From Rummeliibacillus stabekisii (lineage in GTDB: Bacteria > Bacillota > Bacilli > Bacillales_A > Planococcaceae), in assembly GCF_007988965.1 (NCBI RefSeq), contig NZ_BJVD01000003.1:1-64000 (forward strand): 64,000 bases of DNA. The letters run 5' to 3'. Both the position numbers and the translations under genes were made by a program. The number at the start of each line of letters is the position of its first letter. Positions within the stretch are counted from its first letter, which is position 1. Below are positions 1-7,995 of the stretch, piece by piece. The notes under the pieces were generated by a model. The model searched no databases. It was not told where the DNA came from and worked only from the letters and a program-made list of their open reading frames with translations.

Positions 1-94
1 AATTGAGCTATGGGCGCTTGTTAGAAATAGAATTTCAAGCTAAAAGCCGAAAATTATGTATGTCCTACTAGTAATCCAGACCATTCTACTATTA

Positions 95-166
95 AGCGGA
101 AGACGGGGTTCGAACCCGCGACCCCCACCTTGGCAAGGTGATGTTCTACCACTGAACTACTTCCGC
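95..166 (-). tRNA. tRNA-Gly (anticodon GCC)
   Basis: The minus strand reads as a 72-nt cloverleaf. It has a 7-bp acceptor stem (GCGGAAG/CTTCCGC), a D arm, a 7-nt anticodon loop TTGCCAA whose anticodon GCC reads GGC/GGT glycine codons, and a T arm with loop TTCGAAC. The discriminator base is T. The CCA end is not encoded, so it must be added by the CCA-adding enzyme. A matching promoter lies just upstream. Confidence 0.96.
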
Positions 167-182
167 GTTAAAGACAAGATTA

Positions 183-211
183 ATTATATACCGACATTTT
201 TATAAATGCAA
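183..211 (-). promoter_or_regulatory. sigma-A promoter of tRNA-Gly
   Basis: On the minus strand a -35 box TTGCAT (206-211) and a perfect -10 box TATAAT (183-188) are separated by exactly 17 nt. Transcription would start near 176, ten bases before the mature tRNA 5' end at 166. Confidence 0.8.
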
Positions 212-364
212 TACTTTTCTTAAAAAAATTATAAACAATCTTGTTTATACCATTTCTTTCAGAAGCACTACCTTAATAAGTCTACAAGCTAAGCTTCAAA
301 AAATCAATATAAATATAAATGGGTTGGATAGCGTAAGACAGTCTATTTTCACACACCGATAACA

Positions 365-1633
365 CTAATTTTTTTTTTCAAAATTCGGCCAAGGAAAATC
401 TCCACGATAATATTGTATTTTTAACTTTTCCAAATCGCTGTTCCATTTACAAAGTGCATTGGAATACTTTTTTTGGTCTTCTTCTCTGGATTTAAGTTTA
501 ATTCTCTTTGATAACTCTGCTACAGTTACCTCTAAACCGTATTCTTCTACAAAATCATTTAAAGCTTGCCAACGTTGTTCATCTGTCCGACCAGATATTT
601 GATAACCATATTTTCTTAATTCACTAAAGTTTATACCGAATTGTTTAGTTTTCTTCTCCGCAGTTTGAATATTGTACTTCTTAAACATTCTATAATTTTC
701 TACTTCCTTTGCAGTAAAAACTTTCTCAAGGAAATATTGTATAATTTCTCCTTTTAACAAGTCTATATTTTTTTGTTCTTCACTAATGATAGAAATAAAT
801 TTGTTTAGCTCTCGTAAAGTTTTGCTTAGCGAATAGTCATGATAACTTTTATATAGCTTCGCAGAAAGTGGTTTATTCTGATCATGATAATAAAGTTTAA
901 ACGTTTTATTTTGTTCAAGTTTGCTTAATTTCTTATAATAAATTATGTATAAAAGTAGATTTAGACCTTCTATATCAGAAAAGCGCTTTAAGCTATTAGA
1001 TTGCACAGTTCTTTCTAAGAAATTTTCTAGCAGCTCACTCCAATTTTTCACTTTGTACATGTGTAAGATTTTTAATTGAGCTTGAGGAGTTGTATTTGAA
1101 AAAAGCTCATGATAAAAATCAATATTTTTCTTTAATAGACTTTTTATTCTTTTGCTTTGATTCACATCTAATAAACTTAAACAATTGGAAAGAACGTCAA
1201 TAAATTCTTCTATATATAACTTTGAATTTTCATCGTCAATGCCTATTCTAAATAGATGTTCAATTACTTTTTGCTTTTCCTCTAGGGTACATTTTTTATT
1301 AAGTAGAACGATCATGCCATCCGTGAAGTCCATGATTTTATTTTTCGCATCTATTTCCTTTCGTAATTTCTTCCTTTCTTCTAAAAGATTGTTATTTACC
1401 TTCTTGATGATGCCTATTTCTTTTAACAATAGTTCTTTTTCACTTTTCAGCTGCTGAATATACATATTTCGTCCTTGAATTTCATTTTTTAATGCTTCTG
1501 TTTCTAATTGGGTCATATTTTCTAACTCATCAAAGAACTCATTAAAATTTTCAGTAATCATCTCTAATGCATGATCTCTAGTAATTATACTAATCCCCCC
1601 GCTTCCAACACTCTTAACGAGAACATTCGACAT
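365..1633 (-). CDS. hypothetical coiled-coil protein, unrecognised family
   Basis: A 422-residue soluble protein I do not recognise. There is no signal peptide or membrane segment. Residues about 35-100 are a charged Glu/Lys/Leu-rich coiled coil. The middle is Lys/Leu-rich and helical. The last 70 residues look like a distinct small domain: a GRTDEQRW motif, a long helix, an aromatic/Lys stretch and a terminal FPWP motif. The start codon at 1633 follows a weak AAGGGA (1645-1650). Base composition is clearly more AT-rich than the neighbouring housekeeping genes, and the gene sits beside a tRNA, which suggests acquired cargo. No motif supports an enzymatic role. Confidence is high that it is a gene, low for any function. 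Confidence 0.75.
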   Translation of the reverse strand: MSNVLVKSVGSGGISIITRDHALEMITENFNEFFDELENMTQLETEALKNEIQGRNMYIQQLKSEKELLLKEIGIIKKVNNNLLEERKKLRKEIDAKNKIMDFTDGMIVLLNKKCTLEEKQKVIEHLFRIGIDDENSKLYIEEFIDVLSNCLSLLDVNQSKRIKSLLKKNIDFYHELFSNTTPQAQLKILHMYKVKNWSELLENFLERTVQSNSLKRFSDIEGLNLLLYIIYYKKLSKLEQNKTFKLYYHDQNKPLSAKLYKSYHDYSLSKTLRELNKFISIISEEQKNIDLLKGEIIQYFLEKVFTAKEVENYRMFKKYNIQTAEKKTKQFGINFSELRKYGYQISGRTDEQRWQALNDFVEEYGLEVTVAELSKRIKLKSREEDQKKYSNALCKWNSDLEKLKIQYYRGDFPWPNFEKKN

Positions 1634-1662
1634 AAAAAAAGAAATCCCTTGTAATTTGAAAT

Positions 1663-1696
1663 AAAAAACATCCGCATTCCTAAAATGCGGATGTTT
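1663..1696 (-). terminator. Rho-independent terminator of the sulfurtransferase/dynA unit
   Basis: A perfect 13-bp stem (arms 1666-1678 and 1684-1696) is followed on the minus strand by TTT-A-TTT. It lies a few bases beyond the sulfurtransferase stop codon and separates that unit from the orphan gene. Confidence 0.85.
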
Positions 1697-1699
1697 ATA

Positions 1700-2512
1700 T
1701 TAAACTTTCTCTATATCAAAGTGTTGAATCCAATCGCTGTAGCTTCCAGTATATAACTGTATGTCTTCATATTCCATTTCCTTTAGCATAGCGAATAACG
1801 GGGCAGCAGTAACGCCACTTCCACAATAAACCGTAATCGGTTCTTTCTTAGATACTAATTCCAACAATGATTCATTAGGACAAAGTTTACCATCTTGTAA
1901 TAATTGCTCCCAATCATAATTTATTGCTCCTGGGATGTGGCCGGCAATTTGATCTATCGGCTCTATCTCTCCTTTATAGCGGGCGTTCGATCGGGCATCA
2001 AGCAATGTTCTATCCACATGACCATCTACGATTTCCTTTACTGCTATGCGGTCTGCATATAGGTGTTCCTGCCATTTTAAGTTTAAGCTTGTCTGTTGGA
2101 CAACAGGCAATTCGGTCGACGTTTTAAAGCCTTCATTAACTAAAGCATTATAACCTTCTTGGACAATCTGTACTTTCTGAAACCCGCCATACTTTAGTAA
2201 CCACCACGCTCTTGCTGCAAATGGTGTTCCGCCTTGATCATAGACTAGTATAGAATCGTCCATTTGCAATCCACTTTGTTCAAATAGAGCCTGTAGTTTA
2301 TCTTTCGTTGGCATTGGGTGGCGTCCTGCATGTTGCTCCATGTCTGATAAGTCCTTCTCCAAATCCCAGTAAACAGCTTCTGCAATGTGCTGTTTTTGAT
2401 AAACAGTCGATCCTTCGGCAGAATTCTGGAGATTAAAACGAGCATCAATCCATTTATATTTTTCTTGAGAGTCAAGAGGAATATCCTTTACTGAAAGAAA
2501 AACTTCACCCAT
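1700..2512 (-). CDS. thiosulfate/3-mercaptopyruvate sulfurtransferase (tandem rhodanese)
   Basis: A cytosolic sulfur-transfer enzyme of about 270 residues with two rhodanese domains. The N-terminal one is structural. The C-terminal one carries the persulfide-forming cysteine near residue 230 in the loop CGSGVTAA. That loop is the one typical of 3-mercaptopyruvate sulfurtransferases (SseA type), so mercaptopyruvate is the likelier donor; this is family knowledge, not proof. I place the start at 2512 rather than the longer reading to 2557. The ATG at 2512 overlaps the dynA stop by one base (TGATG) and follows GGAG at 5 nt, so it is probably translationally coupled to dynA. A strong terminator follows it. 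Confidence 0.9.
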   Translation of the reverse strand: MGEVFLSVKDIPLDSQEKYKWIDARFNLQNSAEGSTVYQKQHIAEAVYWDLEKDLSDMEQHAGRHPMPTKDKLQALFEQSGLQMDDSILVYDQGGTPFAARAWWLLKYGGFQKVQIVQEGYNALVNEGFKTSTELPVVQQTSLNLKWQEHLYADRIAVKEIVDGHVDRTLLDARSNARYKGEIEPIDQIAGHIPGAINYDWEQLLQDGKLCPNESLLELVSKKEPITVYCGSGVTAAPLFAMLKEMEYEDIQLYTGSYSDWIQHFDIEKV

Positions 2513-5500
2513 CACTTCTCCACCCCATTCATTAGTGTGTTGTAAATGTGTTTCCATTCTTCAAGCTTCGTACCTTCATGAAGCAACGTTTTTTCGATAT
2601 CAATTTGGTTAATAGCTTGTCTAGAGATGTGTAGACGCAATTCTTCAGCAAGTTTTCCAATAATGTCTTCAAGCCATTTTTTCATGCGTGCTGATTGTTC
2701 ATCTAAATACTTTTTGGCATCTGGTTTAGTTAGCTCTTCAAGTGCTTCACGCAACTTCAAATTATCGCCTTTTTCAAAAAAGGACTTATTATTTTTAAAA
2801 TATTTATTAACGGATTCATATGGTTTGCTATCAGAAAAAGGACCAACGAATTCTAAAATATTAGGTTCTTCTGCCTCAAATGGCATAAATGAAAAACTAG
2901 CATTAATGTCTTTGAGCTGTTTCATATCATCTTGGTCTCGTTCGTGAATTTTTTTCATGATAAATTTCGCAATTCTAAAGTTAGTAACACGCATTTCTTG
3001 TTCAAAATCAAACCCTAAACTTGCTAGGACTTCTTTCAAAGCAATGGCTAATGCAACTGAAGATGATTTTGATGCGAAGGTTGTAGGGTTATAGCCTTCT
3101 TTAAAGAAATCCGGGTATCGATAGTAAACTCGCTGTAATACAAAGTAGAGCAGTTCATCCAGTTCCTGTTTTGTATCTTTTGTTATCGTTTGAGATGCAG
3201 AGTGCATATATCTTGTGTGGATATACTGTTCTAACTTAGCTAGTTCAGCAAGACGTTCATCTTTTCGCTTCATATTGTCTTCAGTTTGCTGGATCAATAT
3301 CCGAAGTCTTTCTTGAGCTTTTTCCGTTTCTTCAGCTAGTGCTTGAACTGCTAGTGCTGTCAATTCTTCTGATAAGAAATGATGGAAATTCTCTTCAAAC
3401 ACTGGCAAACCAGAGTGTAAATCCTGACTTTCTAATTTTTCTTGCAATGCTAATAAACTCGAAACACCAAATAGTCTTGGATGGCGAATGCCGAAACGTT
3501 GGAGTTCTTGTTTCACATAATCTTTTACGTCTTCTGCTTCCTCTGCATCCTTTGCAAGATCAATTGCATTAACGATAAAGAACATCTTATCTAGTTCAAA
3601 TGCATCCTTCACGCGCCCAAGTTGAATTAAAAATTCTCGATCGGCTTTTGCAAATGCGTGATTGTAATACGTGATAAATAATATAGCATCCGCATTACGA
3701 ATATACTCAAACGCAACCCCCGTATGCCGTGCATTTATAGAGTCTGCTCCTGGTGTATCTACTAATGTCACACCTAAACGGGTTAATTCACAATCGTAAT
3801 AGAAATCAATACTATCGACAAAGCAGCTTCTGCTTTCTTCGGCTACGAACTTTTCAAACTCTTCGCGGTTTGTCCTGATAGTATTGCCCAATTTTTCTTT
3901 AAATGTAGGGTAGCCTTCTTTGAAGGCACGCACAAAGGATTTATGAACATGCAGTCTTTCATCGTCGAGTGGTTTAGCTAAAGCCTCTTCTGCCCGATCA
4001 TATGCTTCATTTAGCGAACGAATCGTAATACCAATTGCTTCATAACTTGCAATAATGTCATTTTCTAATTGTCCAATAGTCTTTAAGTGGACATCTGCCG
4101 TTTCATGCGGATGGCCTTCTGAAATAGGACGAATTTTATTAATAGCAGCTGTCGTAGGATTTGGTGACACTGGAAGCACTTTTTGCCCCATCAATGCGTT
4201 TGAAAAAGAAGATTTCCCTGCACTAAATGCTCCAAAAAGTGCAATTGTAAAGTCTTTTTGCTTTAAGCGGTTCACTTTATTTTTTAAATAATTTGCAACC
4301 TCTGAAAATCCTTGAATTGGTTCAATAGCGCTTGCTGTCCTTACAGCGTTTTGAAGAGCAGTTGTCGAGTGTATAGATGGAGATGAAATTTTATCCTCCA
4401 ATTCCTCTTCTTGATCCTGCTCCTCTTTTTTTACGAGCATAGATGGATCAAACGGCCGGATATTGCCCATTGCCTTTTCATGTTCTTGCTCCCACTCAGA
4501 TACACATTGTTCTGCTTCAGGATTCATTGTCTGAATCGAGACCGTTTTTTGGATAGCAAAATATTTTTCCTGTTCTTCAATTGCTTTTGCGCCATCAATT
4601 ACTTCTACTTTGTTTTTCAAGACTGCACATTTTTTCTTTAAGGGCTCAACTGTCGTAAAGGACAACTCTTCAATATAAGCGCTTTTTTCAAACTTCCATT
4701 GATCCGTGTCTTGCTTATACCACCTCTTTGTGGCACTTGCTACACGATTGGCGAAGTTTAAAAGCGCATCCCCTGTAATACCAGAATCAAGTTTCACTTG
4801 TTCTTCAATTACGGAAAATGGTGGCTGCAAATCAAAATCATCGATTTCATGAGAAAAATCATCGGTTAAAGCATTAACTAATTTCAATGAGCTCTTCATT
4901 AAAGAGCGCATATGACCAGAAATTTGGGAGAACGCTATTTCTTTATAAAGTGAATACAGAGATTCCTTGCGCTGATCCTTTTCTGCTTGCGTTTTTTTAC
5001 CAGAAAAAAGCATACCAACTTTGAAATCTGGCTGTACACTTTCCAAATAACATTTCAATTTTTCTCGTAATTCGAAAGGCATTATTGCAGCATTTTCTAA
5101 TAATTCATCACGGCTGTGATCAAAATTCTTTTGCCAATTTGATGCTGAATACAATTTCAACTGTTGAAGTACAACTTCAAAGTCTGCTGTAATCTCTTCG
5201 TTATTTTCCCACTCTTCTTGCGATAAAATGGCTTCATTATTTTCTAATAGCTGTTTTTTATTAGTTTCTAAATATTGTGCATGTTCTATTTGAAGCTGCT
5301 CAAGGGCTGTCTTACCTCCAGCAATTAAATGATCTTGCCAACCTTCCATACTATTCATGACTATTTCTTTTACTTTATTATAATCATTGTAAGGAAGATT
5401 AAAGTCTCTTAATGAGGTAAAGTAAATCCCTTTGGGTTCTACGCCCCAATTTGAGAACGATTGATACACCGAATCGGAAAATTCCTGAAAGGTTAGTTCA

Positions 5501-6129
5501 CTCTCCTTATGTTTATCAATTTGGTTCACAATAAGATAAACATTAGGATTATGCTTCATTAAATTCTTTGTAAATTGGAAGTTTAATTCTGATTGGACAT
5601 GATTATAGTCCATTACATAAAAAACAATATCAGCCAAATGCAGTGTTGTTTCCGTAGATAAACGATGCGCATCATCAGTCGAATCCACACCTGGTGTATC
5701 CATTACTGTTATGCCTTTTGGCAAAACAGAATCTTTATGGCCAATTTCAATTTGAGAAACCAAGGCACCGTTCTTAGCGAATTCTTTTACTGTTTTAATA
5801 TCATATCCGTCATCAAATTTGATAGGATCTTGATCTACTAGGTATGCAATGGCATAGTTCTCATCCGATTTATGTACTTTTACAACGTTTGCGCTTGTTG
5901 GTATAGGAGAAGAAGGAAGGAGATCATCCCCTGTCAGCGCATTAATCATAGTAGATTTACCTGCAGAGAAATGACCTGCAAAGGCAATCATATATTCTTT
6001 ATTAATTAGCTTTTCAGCAAATAATTTCGTTTTTTGAAGCCTTTCCTGGTCTTCGTTATGTTGATAGATTAAATATTGCATTGCAGTCTGTTTTAGCAGC
6101 AGATGTAGTTGTTCTTCAAAATGACTCAT
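2512..6129 (-). CDS. dynA: bacterial dynamin-like protein DynA (two fused dynamin modules)
   Basis: A large GTPase of about 1205 residues that tethers and fuses membranes; in B. subtilis DynA (YpbR, similar length) protects against pore-forming agents and phage. Two complete dynamin modules are visible. The first has P-loop GHFSAGKST near residue 52, switch DTPGVDS near 144 and NQID. The second has P-loop GAFSAGKSS near 636, switch DTPGADS and NAID. Each is followed by long helical stalk regions. The start is ambiguous: the ATG at 6138 lies only 2 nt from the GGAGG (rc of 6141-6145), so I prefer the in-frame ATG at 6129, 11 nt away. The downstream sulfurtransferase is coupled. Confidence 0.95.
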   Translation of the reverse strand: MSHFEEQLHLLLKQTAMQYLIYQHNEDQERLQKTKLFAEKLINKEYMIAFAGHFSAGKSTMINALTGDDLLPSSPIPTSANVVKVHKSDENYAIAYLVDQDPIKFDDGYDIKTVKEFAKNGALVSQIEIGHKDSVLPKGITVMDTPGVDSTDDAHRLSTETTLHLADIVFYVMDYNHVQSELNFQFTKNLMKHNPNVYLIVNQIDKHKESELTFQEFSDSVYQSFSNWGVEPKGIYFTSLRDFNLPYNDYNKVKEIVMNSMEGWQDHLIAGGKTALEQLQIEHAQYLETNKKQLLENNEAILSQEEWENNEEITADFEVVLQQLKLYSASNWQKNFDHSRDELLENAAIMPFELREKLKCYLESVQPDFKVGMLFSGKKTQAEKDQRKESLYSLYKEIAFSQISGHMRSLMKSSLKLVNALTDDFSHEIDDFDLQPPFSVIEEQVKLDSGITGDALLNFANRVASATKRWYKQDTDQWKFEKSAYIEELSFTTVEPLKKKCAVLKNKVEVIDGAKAIEEQEKYFAIQKTVSIQTMNPEAEQCVSEWEQEHEKAMGNIRPFDPSMLVKKEEQDQEEELEDKISSPSIHSTTALQNAVRTASAIEPIQGFSEVANYLKNKVNRLKQKDFTIALFGAFSAGKSSFSNALMGQKVLPVSPNPTTAAINKIRPISEGHPHETADVHLKTIGQLENDIIASYEAIGITIRSLNEAYDRAEEALAKPLDDERLHVHKSFVRAFKEGYPTFKEKLGNTIRTNREEFEKFVAEESRSCFVDSIDFYYDCELTRLGVTLVDTPGADSINARHTGVAFEYIRNADAILFITYYNHAFAKADREFLIQLGRVKDAFELDKMFFIVNAIDLAKDAEEAEDVKDYVKQELQRFGIRHPRLFGVSSLLALQEKLESQDLHSGLPVFEENFHHFLSEELTALAVQALAEETEKAQERLRILIQQTEDNMKRKDERLAELAKLEQYIHTRYMHSASQTITKDTKQELDELLYFVLQRVYYRYPDFFKEGYNPTTFASKSSSVALAIALKEVLASLGFDFEQEMRVTNFRIAKFIMKKIHERDQDDMKQLKDINASFSFMPFEAEEPNILEFVGPFSDSKPYESVNKYFKNNKSFFEKGDNLKLREALEELTKPDAKKYLDEQSARMKKWLEDIIGKLAEELRLHISRQAINQIDIEKTLLHEGTKLEEWKHIYNTLMNGVEK

Positions 6130-6181
6130 GAAAATCATTTCCTCCTTTTTTGCCTTAACGCTATTTTACCATGCCTATAAT

Positions 6182-6210
6182 AAAAAAATCCTTCTATTAT
6201 TAGAAGGATT
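6182..6210 (-). terminator. Rho-independent terminator of the 29-aa ORF
   Basis: A 9-bp stem (6187-6195 with 6202-6210, 6-nt loop) is followed on the minus strand by a T run (rc of 6182-6186). It lies directly after the miniprotein stop codon and before dynA, so the miniprotein is its own transcription unit. Confidence 0.8.
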
Positions 6211-6217
6211 AAAAAAA

Positions 6218-6307
6218 TTATTTTAAATGCGTAGAGGTTTGATTAAAAATATATTTGCCTATTGCCCCATAAATAATAAGAGTTGCACCAATGAATGCAT
6301 AAACCAT
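6218..6307 (-). CDS. 29-residue hydrophobic membrane miniprotein, candidate Fur-regulated
   Basis: A small ORF read from the minus strand, starting MVYAFIGATLIIYGAIGKYI and ending in the polar tail NQTSTHLK. The first 20 residues can form a single membrane helix with two small Gly/Ala faces. The ORF has a good Shine-Dalgarno (AAAAGGAG, 8 nt before ATG), its own terminator directly downstream and a promoter-like region carrying a Fur-like box upstream. These three signals around so short a frame make it a convincing gene. I do not recognise a family. B. subtilis has short Fur-controlled proteins (FbpA/B/C), but I cannot claim homology. A small regulator or subunit of a membrane protein under iron limitation is a guess. 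Confidence 0.7.
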   Translation of the reverse strand: MVYAFIGATLIIYGAIGKYIFNQTSTHLK

Positions 6308-6338
6308 CTGAAACGCTCCTTTTAAAGAAAATAATCAG

Positions 6339-6367
6339 TGAATATGAAAATCATTCTCATTTGTTAA
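6339..6367 (-). promoter_or_regulatory. Fur-like operator within a putative promoter of the miniprotein
   Basis: Positions 6345-6359 read TGAAAAT-C-ATTCTCA, matching the 7-1-7 Bacillus Fur box TGATAAT-N-ATTATCA at 12 of 14 arm positions. It fills the 17-nt spacer between a minus-strand -35-like TTAACA (6362-6367) and a weak -10-like TATTCA (6339-6344). The miniprotein ORF starts about 32 nt downstream. The -10 is poor (3 of 6), so the operator is better supported than the exact promoter. Confidence 0.6.
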
Positions 6368-6464
6368 TTTCATCATAATAAAAAAACTATGTGACGTCAA
6401 CAACTATTCAATTCTTTTGCTGCGTGATACTATATTAAAAAGGTCATAACATAAGGAGTTCTCA

Positions 6465-6920
6465 ATGAGCACATCGATACAAGTACAAACTATACTCAAT
6501 AGCATGATTCAATCACTTAAAACTGTATTACCGAACGACGTCCATGTCTCAGCTCCATCCATTTCTAAAGAACCTTACGAACAATCCGAAATCGGAGTTT
6601 TAATCGGCATGGTGGGAGATTTAAAGGGAAGAATTATTATAGATTCCTCTCCAGAAACTTTCAGTACTATTAGTGAAGCCATGTTCGGAATGAAGCTTGA
6701 AGGTGAAATGCTGGAATCTTTTACAGGAGAGTTTGGCAATATGATTGCTGGCAATCTTTGTACATATGTTGCTGCACAACAATTAGTATTAGATATTACA
6801 CCACCAACTGTTATGGTGGGCCATACAAAACTGCTTGGCTATAATCAAGCAATCATACTTCCTGTTGAAATAGATGCCATCGGAAAGTTAACCATATTGC
6901 TAGCGATGGATCCGAGTTAG
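6465..6920 (+). CDS. CheX-like chemotaxis phosphatase
   Basis: 151 residues, the usual CheX length. CheX/CheC/FliY proteins dephosphorylate CheY-P. The signature helix is present near residues 85-96 as GEFGNMIAGN, which includes the catalytic-type E-x-x-N pair followed by the conserved MIAGN. No other chemotaxis or flagellar gene is adjacent, so the receiver it acts on is unknown. The receiver domains in the signalling operon 3 kb downstream are candidates, but that is inference. The start ATG follows AAGGAG at 6 nt. It is a monocistronic plus-strand gene closed by a strong terminator. Confidence 0.85.
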   Translation: MSTSIQVQTILNSMIQSLKTVLPNDVHVSAPSISKEPYEQSEIGVLIGMVGDLKGRIIIDSSPETFSTISEAMFGMKLEGEMLESFTGEFGNMIAGNLCTYVAAQQLVLDITPPTVMVGHTKLLGYNQAIILPVEIDAIGKLTILLAMDPS

Positions 6921-6922
6921 AA

Positions 6923-6953
6923 AAAAGAAGCTTTTTTCAAAGCTTCTTTTTTT
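6923..6953 (+). terminator. terminator of the cheX-like gene
   Basis: A 12-bp stem (6923-6934 with 6939-6950), 4-nt loop, then a T run to 6953, starting 3 bases after the stop codon. Confidence 0.85.
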
Positions 6954-7364
6954 ATATCCAGATTACTCATAATTTGTTAAAGACAAATCTGGGAGTTTTT
7001 AATCACTCTCCAAAGGTGCTCCCATTCACACCCCCTCCTCATATCACTATTCTTCCTAGATTTTTATCATCTCAGCTAGTTAACCTTCTAAAACACACAT
7101 TCCTATTCACACTTCTTTCACACTTTTTGTAAGAAGGTGTGATTTTTATCACATCTAAACCTATATTTTTTTTATATCATTTACTCAAACAATAAAACAA
7201 AACTTTATTCAGAGAAGCCTTCTTTCTTCGGTTAGTCACAGCCCACTCTTAGGGATGAAGTGAAAACTTAATTCATCTCGTTCTAGATTATTTATTGAAG
7301 AAGCTCCTCTCTTGCAAACTTTTGCAGAATAAATGTTTTGATTTAATTGAAAGGAGCGATTTCG
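6954..7364 (+). other. 411-bp regulatory gap before the ba3 oxidase operon
   Basis: No ORF with a ribosome site is seen. The region holds a short inverted repeat ATTTGT-TAAAG-ACAAAT (6972-6988), an imperfect stem around 7105-7137, an FNR/CRP-like palindrome (7138-7153) and a T-rich stretch with TATATC near 7174 that could be a -10 if the palindrome acts as a class II activator site. The cbaD ribosome site AAAGGAG is at its end. Confidence 0.6.
7138..7153. promoter_or_regulatory. FNR/CRP-family palindrome (Rex also possible)
   Basis: TGTGA-TTTTTA-TCACA is a perfect match to the TGTGA-N6-TCACA half-site arrangement bound by CRP/FNR-family regulators; the redox repressor Rex recognises a related palindrome. 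Its position upstream of a terminal oxidase operon fits oxygen or redox control. Which regulator binds cannot be told from the site alone. Confidence 0.6.
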
Positions 7365-7490
7365 ATGGCACCCAAGAAACATGAAGAAGAAGAAAACCTA
7401 AAAGGAACACTCTATTTAGTATTTGCGTTAGGCGCTTTTATAGTAATTACGTGGGCTGCATGCTTTGGCCTATTTTTAGAACGTTTTTAA
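7365..7490 (+). CDS. cbaD: ba3-type cytochrome c oxidase small subunit (subunit IIa)
   Basis: 41 residues: a charged N-terminus (MAPKKHEEEE), then NLKGTL and one transmembrane helix ending in LFLERF. This is the typical layout of the subunit 2A peptide of B-family oxidases, which supplies the helix missing from their subunit II. The start follows AAAGGAG at 8 nt. It is the first gene of the operon and lies 22 bp before cbaB, the expected order. Confidence 0.88.
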   Translation: MAPKKHEEEENLKGTLYLVFALGAFIVITWAACFGLFLERF

Positions 7491-7512
7491 ATAAAGGAAA
7501 GAAGGGAAAAAA

Positions 7513-7995
7513 ATGCATCTGCATAAATATGAAAAGTATTGGCTTTTATTTGGTGGCGGATCTTTAATCGTATTTTTATTAATTACAGGAATCATGGCAT
7601 TTCATAACGGCAGTCATCCACCGAGTGCCAAAAACACAATAAATCATGAAAAGGTAGATCAAATTGCACCATTTAACAAACCTGGTGTTCACAAAGTTTC
7701 CGGTAAAGATTGGGATTATGAAATAGTAGTACTCGCTTCTGCCTTTTACTATAACCCACCAGAACTAGAAGTACCTGTAGGATCTAAGGTTAAGTTTATA
7801 GCTACTTCTAAAGATGTTGTACATGGCTTTGAAATATCCGGTACGAATGTCAACATGATGTTAGAACCAGGCTATGTTTCTGAATATGTGACAACAGTTG
7901 ATAAAGCTGGCGAGTATTTAATTGTATGTAACGAATATTGCGGAGTTGGCCATGCGCAAATGCATTCTATGCTTAAGGTGGTGGATAAAAAATGA
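7513..7995 (+). CDS. cbaB: ba3-type cytochrome c oxidase subunit II (CuA)
   Basis: 160 residues, short as expected for a B-type subunit II. One N-terminal transmembrane helix (about 10-30) is followed by a cupredoxin domain. The binuclear CuA site is complete: an upstream His in VHGFEI and the C-terminal cluster CNEYCGVGHAQM, giving C-x3-C-x3-H-x2-M. It accepts electrons from cytochrome c or an equivalent donor and passes them to subunit I. The stop overlaps the cbaA start (ATGA), so the two are translationally coupled. Confidence 0.95.
   Translation: MHLHKYEKYWLLFGGGSLIVFLLITGIMAFHNGSHPPSAKNTINHEKVDQIAPFNKPGVHKVSGKDWDYEIVVLASAFYYNPPELEVPVGSKVKFIATSKDVVHGFEISGTNVNMMLEPGYVSEYVTTVDKAGEYLIVCNEYCGVGHAQMHSMLKVVDKK

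Noticed and set aside
1-94. Possible attachment site or second tRNA at the left edge
   Set aside because: No repeat of the tRNA 3' end and no cloverleaf can be read in these 94 bases.
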